This document shows, piece after piece, positions 14,565 through 17,436 of a stretch of DNA of 17,436 nucleotides. Numbering within the stretch: position 1 is the stretch's first letter; every line of letters starts with the position of its first letter. Where the stretch lies: assembly GCA_903908015.1 (NCBI GenBank), contig CAIVQI010000015.1:1-17436 (forward strand). The letters run 5' to 3'. A program made the position numbers and the translations under genes. Origin of the DNA: an uncultured Bacteroidota bacterium (GTDB lineage Bacteria > Bacteroidota > Bacteroidia > UBA7662). Under the pieces are notes generated by a model. That model saw nothing but the letters and a program-made list of their open reading frames with translations, searched no databases and was not told the DNA's origin.

Positions 14565-17436
14565 ATGTACGGCAAATCTACCATAAAATTGGCTGTGTGG
14601 TTTTTATTAAACCTCTCAGCCTGGCCCTCTCTTGCCCAAACCATCTTTGAGACAACACACATCAACCGATACCAACTGTTACAGCCTTACGTGCCTGAAG
14701 GCATACTCATCGACCGGAGTCCACTGAGCCTGATGCGCAGTACCCAAGGCATTGATCCTGATGCCTTTGGATATGGCCGACAAGACACCGCCCATTTCAA
14801 CAAATACTGCGATATGCATCGGCTTTTTCGGGCGGCAAGCTATACCAATCATTTTCCTGTGAACACCGATTCTATCCGTCAAATTGCCCAGGAAGTGGTT
14901 TATGGCGCCACGCGATGGTCTCCGACTTTGGTCCGTCAAAGAAGCTTTGACCTGATCCTGGCGGCCATGCACATCCCATTCCGAGAGATCGCACCGGGGG
15001 CATTCGACAGTGCTTACGTCTACCATGATGTGGCTATCGATCGCTACAAACTGGGATTGGGAACACTTCCCTTGAACGACACCGTTTATTTTGACAGTCT
15101 TCCTCATGCAGCATACAATATTGTAAACACAGCCTGGCGGTTTAATGATGACCAAACACGTGCACTTTGGTCAGTTTCTAGAGCTCTATTCATGCTCGTT
15201 GCCACGGAACAAGTCGCGTATCGTTTACCCGGACAACCGCTGCGAGTACACCTACCCCCCGAATTGTGGCAGGGGGTTTGGCAGGGTGTGCGCCTGGAGG
15301 TCGACTTTGGCGACGGCCAGGGCTACAGGCCGGTGGATTCTGGACAGAGCCTATTGGTCAGCTATTCTTCAGACGGTTTAAAAAATATTCGCGGACGACT
15401 TAAAGGTAGAGACGGACAAAATCTACTGCTTCAACCATCCATGGCACAAATCCAGGTGGTTACCCTAAAATTGGGAAACCCCGATGAAATCCTTCAAAGC
15501 GGAAACCCAATTTGCGGGGCTTTAGCGTCTTTTACCGATGGAAAAGCCACCGCCTACATTAAATATGGTATAGGCCACGCACAGCAACTGCGCCGGCCAT
15601 ATGTGGTTGTTGAGGGTTTCGAAGCGGATGCTGTTGTACGCGGCAAGCCGTCAGAAGTACCGGGCGATCTGGCATCTGGCTTCGGCCAACTCAACTGGAC
15701 GGCATTTAGTTCGGGGGTTGGGCAGGACAACCAACGCTATTTAATTCCGTTGGTCGACTACCTGGATTCGATCAGACGCGATGGTTACGATTTAATCTTT
15801 GTCGATTTTCAGACAAATAGGGCCGACATACGAAGTAACGCCCGGGCATTGGTTTCTATACTGGAGCAAATCAAATCCCGAATGACCATGGCGAATGACT
15901 TGGCCTCCATCGAGTGTTTGGGCATAAGTATGGGGGGGCTCATCGCCCGTACTGCATTGCGGGAAATGGAAAATTATGGATGTTGTCATGGCGTTACCCT
16001 ATTCACCACTTTTGCGACCCCGCACCGGGGCGCCAACATCCCTTTGGGCAGTCAGTATACACTGATCGATTTGGCCAATCGGTTCAACATTTCTGGTAGT
16101 ACAGATTTGATAGCGGATCTATTGAATCACGTCCTACAGTCGCCAGCGGCCAGACAAATGCTGGTGTACCACCATGACACCACTGCCCATGTGGCCCACC
16201 TACAATGGCTGAACTACCTTGATCAATTGGGTATGCCCCGGCAATCGCGAAATATGGCCGTGACCAATGGCAGCGTGAGTGGTTCATTGCAACAGACCGA
16301 CACCGCCCAATCTGCACCATGGCTGAATCCAGGCGATCGTTTGATCTACATCAGTCGAGAGATATGGGTGCCCAATTCTGTTCCTGTTCCCACCAGCAAC
16401 CAGGGCTATCGTTCTGCTGGGGCGAATGGCATGCATCTCATGCGGCTGGAAGGATTCGTTGCGCCCCACGCGCCTGTAGTAGCATCCGGGAGCCTACTCT
16501 ATTCGGGGGGCGACAATCTAATCAACAACCTGCAGGATGTGGCTGTAGCCCATTTGGTTTACGCGGGTTCTGTTCTACGTCTGTTTAAAATGATGAAATC
16601 CGCCCAGATTCTGGCCACTCAGCAACCTGCACAAGCACCATTAATCATGAGTGTAGCCCTATTCCGATCAATATCATATAGTCACATGCAAACAAGGGTA
16701 TTGCAACAACTCATCAACCATAATATCCAAATGAATCAGGGTGCTACAGTGGCACGTTATGCCATCCGTCCCATGGATGGATTAGATTATACAGCAGGCG
16801 ATTATACCTATGCCGTGGATCTAAACAAAAGTGGGTTTTTTAGTCGAAGAGAACAAATGATGCAGCATGGATTTGTGAGCACCTATAGTTCACTCGATAT
16901 CCAGGGAAACCCATTTCAACCAGTTGGACTGAACCTATCGCCGCCCATTGAACCGTCTACAGGGTTTGAAGGGTACATCAGTTTGATGGGCTCGCCAGAC
17001 ACCGACAACCGAAATAGCCATCACGCCTTTCTGCACCCATTCTTGATGCGGCAAATAAAGGTCAATCAGCTGTGTCATCAATATGGACATGTGGCGAGTG
17101 GACTTCCAAGAGTATTGGATTCTAGCGTCAATTATGGCATACATCAGCGCCACAACAGGTTAACACACACCATGAATCGTGATCTGAGAACCTGGCCCAC
17201 GCATGTTACGGGCACGGGTCATTTGGGAATTAACCGTTGGCAACCACTGTGGTTTTCACATTCTAGTGCAGACTCACTGACCGGTCAGTACCCCGACCCC
17301 AATTCTCGTTTGGTATGTGCTGTTGATGGTTCTTGTTCAGGTTCAGACATACTTGTATCGGATGGCGGCCAGATTACATTGGGTGAAGTACTGCCGGGAT
17401 TGCATCAAACCGCACAATGGGCATTCCGTGGTGGCA
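14565..17436 (+). CDS. Large secreted alpha/beta-hydrolase (lipase/esterase-like), partial at right edge
   Basis: The frame is open for 957 codons to the window edge; the C-terminus is missing. A signal peptide (KSTIKLAVWFLLNLSAWPSL, likely cut after SLA near residue 25) shows export. After an N-terminal region of unknown type, VDFGDGQGY (246-254) marks a PKD-like beta segment. The hydrolase core begins near residue 345 (PYVVVEGFEAD), continues through DGYDLIFVDF, and has the nucleophile elbow GISMGG with Ser455, then ATPHRGANIPLG. These resemble uncharacterised Bacteroidota serine hydrolases distantly like PGAP1/lipases. Catalytic Asp and His are not assigned; SHHAFLHP further on is a candidate region. 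The visible end is Gly/Ser-rich and beta-like. Cell-surface or extracellular location by type IX secretion is plausible, but the sorting domain would lie outside the window. Substrate unknown. Confidence 0.82.
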   Translation, partial: MYGKSTIKLAVWFLLNLSAWPSLAQTIFETTHINRYQLLQPYVPEGILIDRSPLSLMRSTQGIDPDAFGYGRQDTAHFNKYCDMHRLFRAASYTNHFPVNTDSIRQIAQEVVYGATRWSPTLVRQRSFDLILAAMHIPFREIAPGAFDSAYVYHDVAIDRYKLGLGTLPLNDTVYFDSLPHAAYNIVNTAWRFNDDQTRALWSVSRALFMLVATEQVAYRLPGQPLRVHLPPELWQGVWQGVRLEVDFGDGQGYRPVDSGQSLLVSYSSDGLKNIRGRLKGRDGQNLLLQPSMAQIQVVTLKLGNPDEILQSGNPICGALASFTDGKATAYIKYGIGHAQQLRRPYVVVEGFEADAVVRGKPSEVPGDLASGFGQLNWTAFSSGVGQDNQRYLIPLVDYLDSIRRDGYDLIFVDFQTNRADIRSNARALVSILEQIKSRMTMANDLASIECLGISMGGLIARTALREMENYGCCHGVTLFTTFATPHRGANIPLGSQYTLIDLANRFNISGSTDLIADLLNHVLQSPAARQMLVYHHDTTAHVAHLQWLNYLDQLGMPRQSRNMAVTNGSVSGSLQQTDTAQSAPWLNPGDRLIYISREIWVPNSVPVPTSNQGYRSAGANGMHLMRLEGFVAPHAPVVASGSLLYSGGDNLINNLQDVAVAHLVYAGSVLRLFKMMKSAQILATQQPAQAPLIMSVALFRSISYSHMQTRVLQQLINHNIQMNQGATVARYAIRPMDGLDYTAGDYTYAVDLNKSGFFSRREQMMQHGFVSTYSSLDIQGNPFQPVGLNLSPPIEPSTGFEGYISLMGSPDTDNRNSHHAFLHPFLMRQIKVNQLCHQYGHVASGLPRVLDSSVNYGIHQRHNRLTHTMNRDLRTWPTHVTGTGHLGINRWQPLWFSHSSADSLTGQYPDPNSRLVCAVDGSCSGSDILVSDGGQITLGEVLPGLHQTAQWAFRGG

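Noticed and set aside
14679..15155. 158-codon minus-strand frame
   Set aside because: It is antisense to the large hydrolase frame, which is open for 957 codons with signal peptide and catalytic motif. No family resemblance on the minus strand.
1..17436. Phage defence, CRISPR, toxin-antitoxin or transposon system
   Set aside because: No repeats arrays, transposase or integrase motifs, or small paired genes were seen. All long genes fit metabolic, transport, secretion or hydrolase families.

Overview
The window is about half GC and reads as chromosomal DNA of a member of the Bacteroidota. The evidence is a PorQ homologue (type IX secretion, a system restricted to this phylum and close relatives), several lipoprotein signal peptides, lack of clear Shine-Dalgarno sequences, and promoter-like sequences of the phylum's TTTG / TAnnTTTG type. 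A deeper placement (for example Saprospiria or Chitinophagia) would be a guess. No mobile element, CRISPR array, rRNA or tRNA gene was seen. Almost everything fits a known family.

Layout. (1) Positions 1-4983, minus strand: a maltodextrin/alpha-glucan locus in the order lipoprotein alpha-amylase (GH13), alpha-glucosidase (GH31), SLC45-type sugar transporter (cut by the left edge). The GH31 start overlaps the GH13 stop (ATGA), and a good promoter precedes GH13. The likely flow is cleavage of alpha-glucans or maltodextrins outside the cytoplasm, release of glucose by GH31, and import of small sugars by the transporter. (2) 5042-6028, minus: a LuxE/PaaK-like adenylate-forming enzyme, divergent from (3) 6119-7739, plus: a small predicted lipoprotein and PorQ, one base apart. 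(4) 7753-13634, minus: a compact fatty-acid beta-oxidation operon. A MarR-type regulator comes first, then a fused 3-hydroxyacyl-CoA dehydrogenase/enoyl-CoA hydratase, a thiolase and an acyl-CoA dehydrogenase. Order and sizes match the fadN-fadA-fadE operon known from Bacillus subtilis, with a MarR gene placed ahead of it. (5) 13763-14276, plus: a small lipoprotein with its own predicted promoter. (6) 14565 to the right edge, plus: a large secreted alpha/beta-hydrolase, incomplete, with a signal peptide, a PKD-like segment and a GISMG nucleophile elbow. It is a plausible type IX secretion cargo.

The most useful non-obvious observation is regulatory. The promoter region of the MarR-fadNAE operon carries three alternating RTATGC half-sites that form two overlapping palindromes. 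They fill the spacer between a recognisable -33 and -7 element, as expected for an autoregulatory operator. Several starts were moved inward from the longest possible reading frame (GH31, GH13, LuxE-like, FadN-like, MarR, 13905 lipoprotein), using ATG position, signal peptides, family N-termini and promoter positions.
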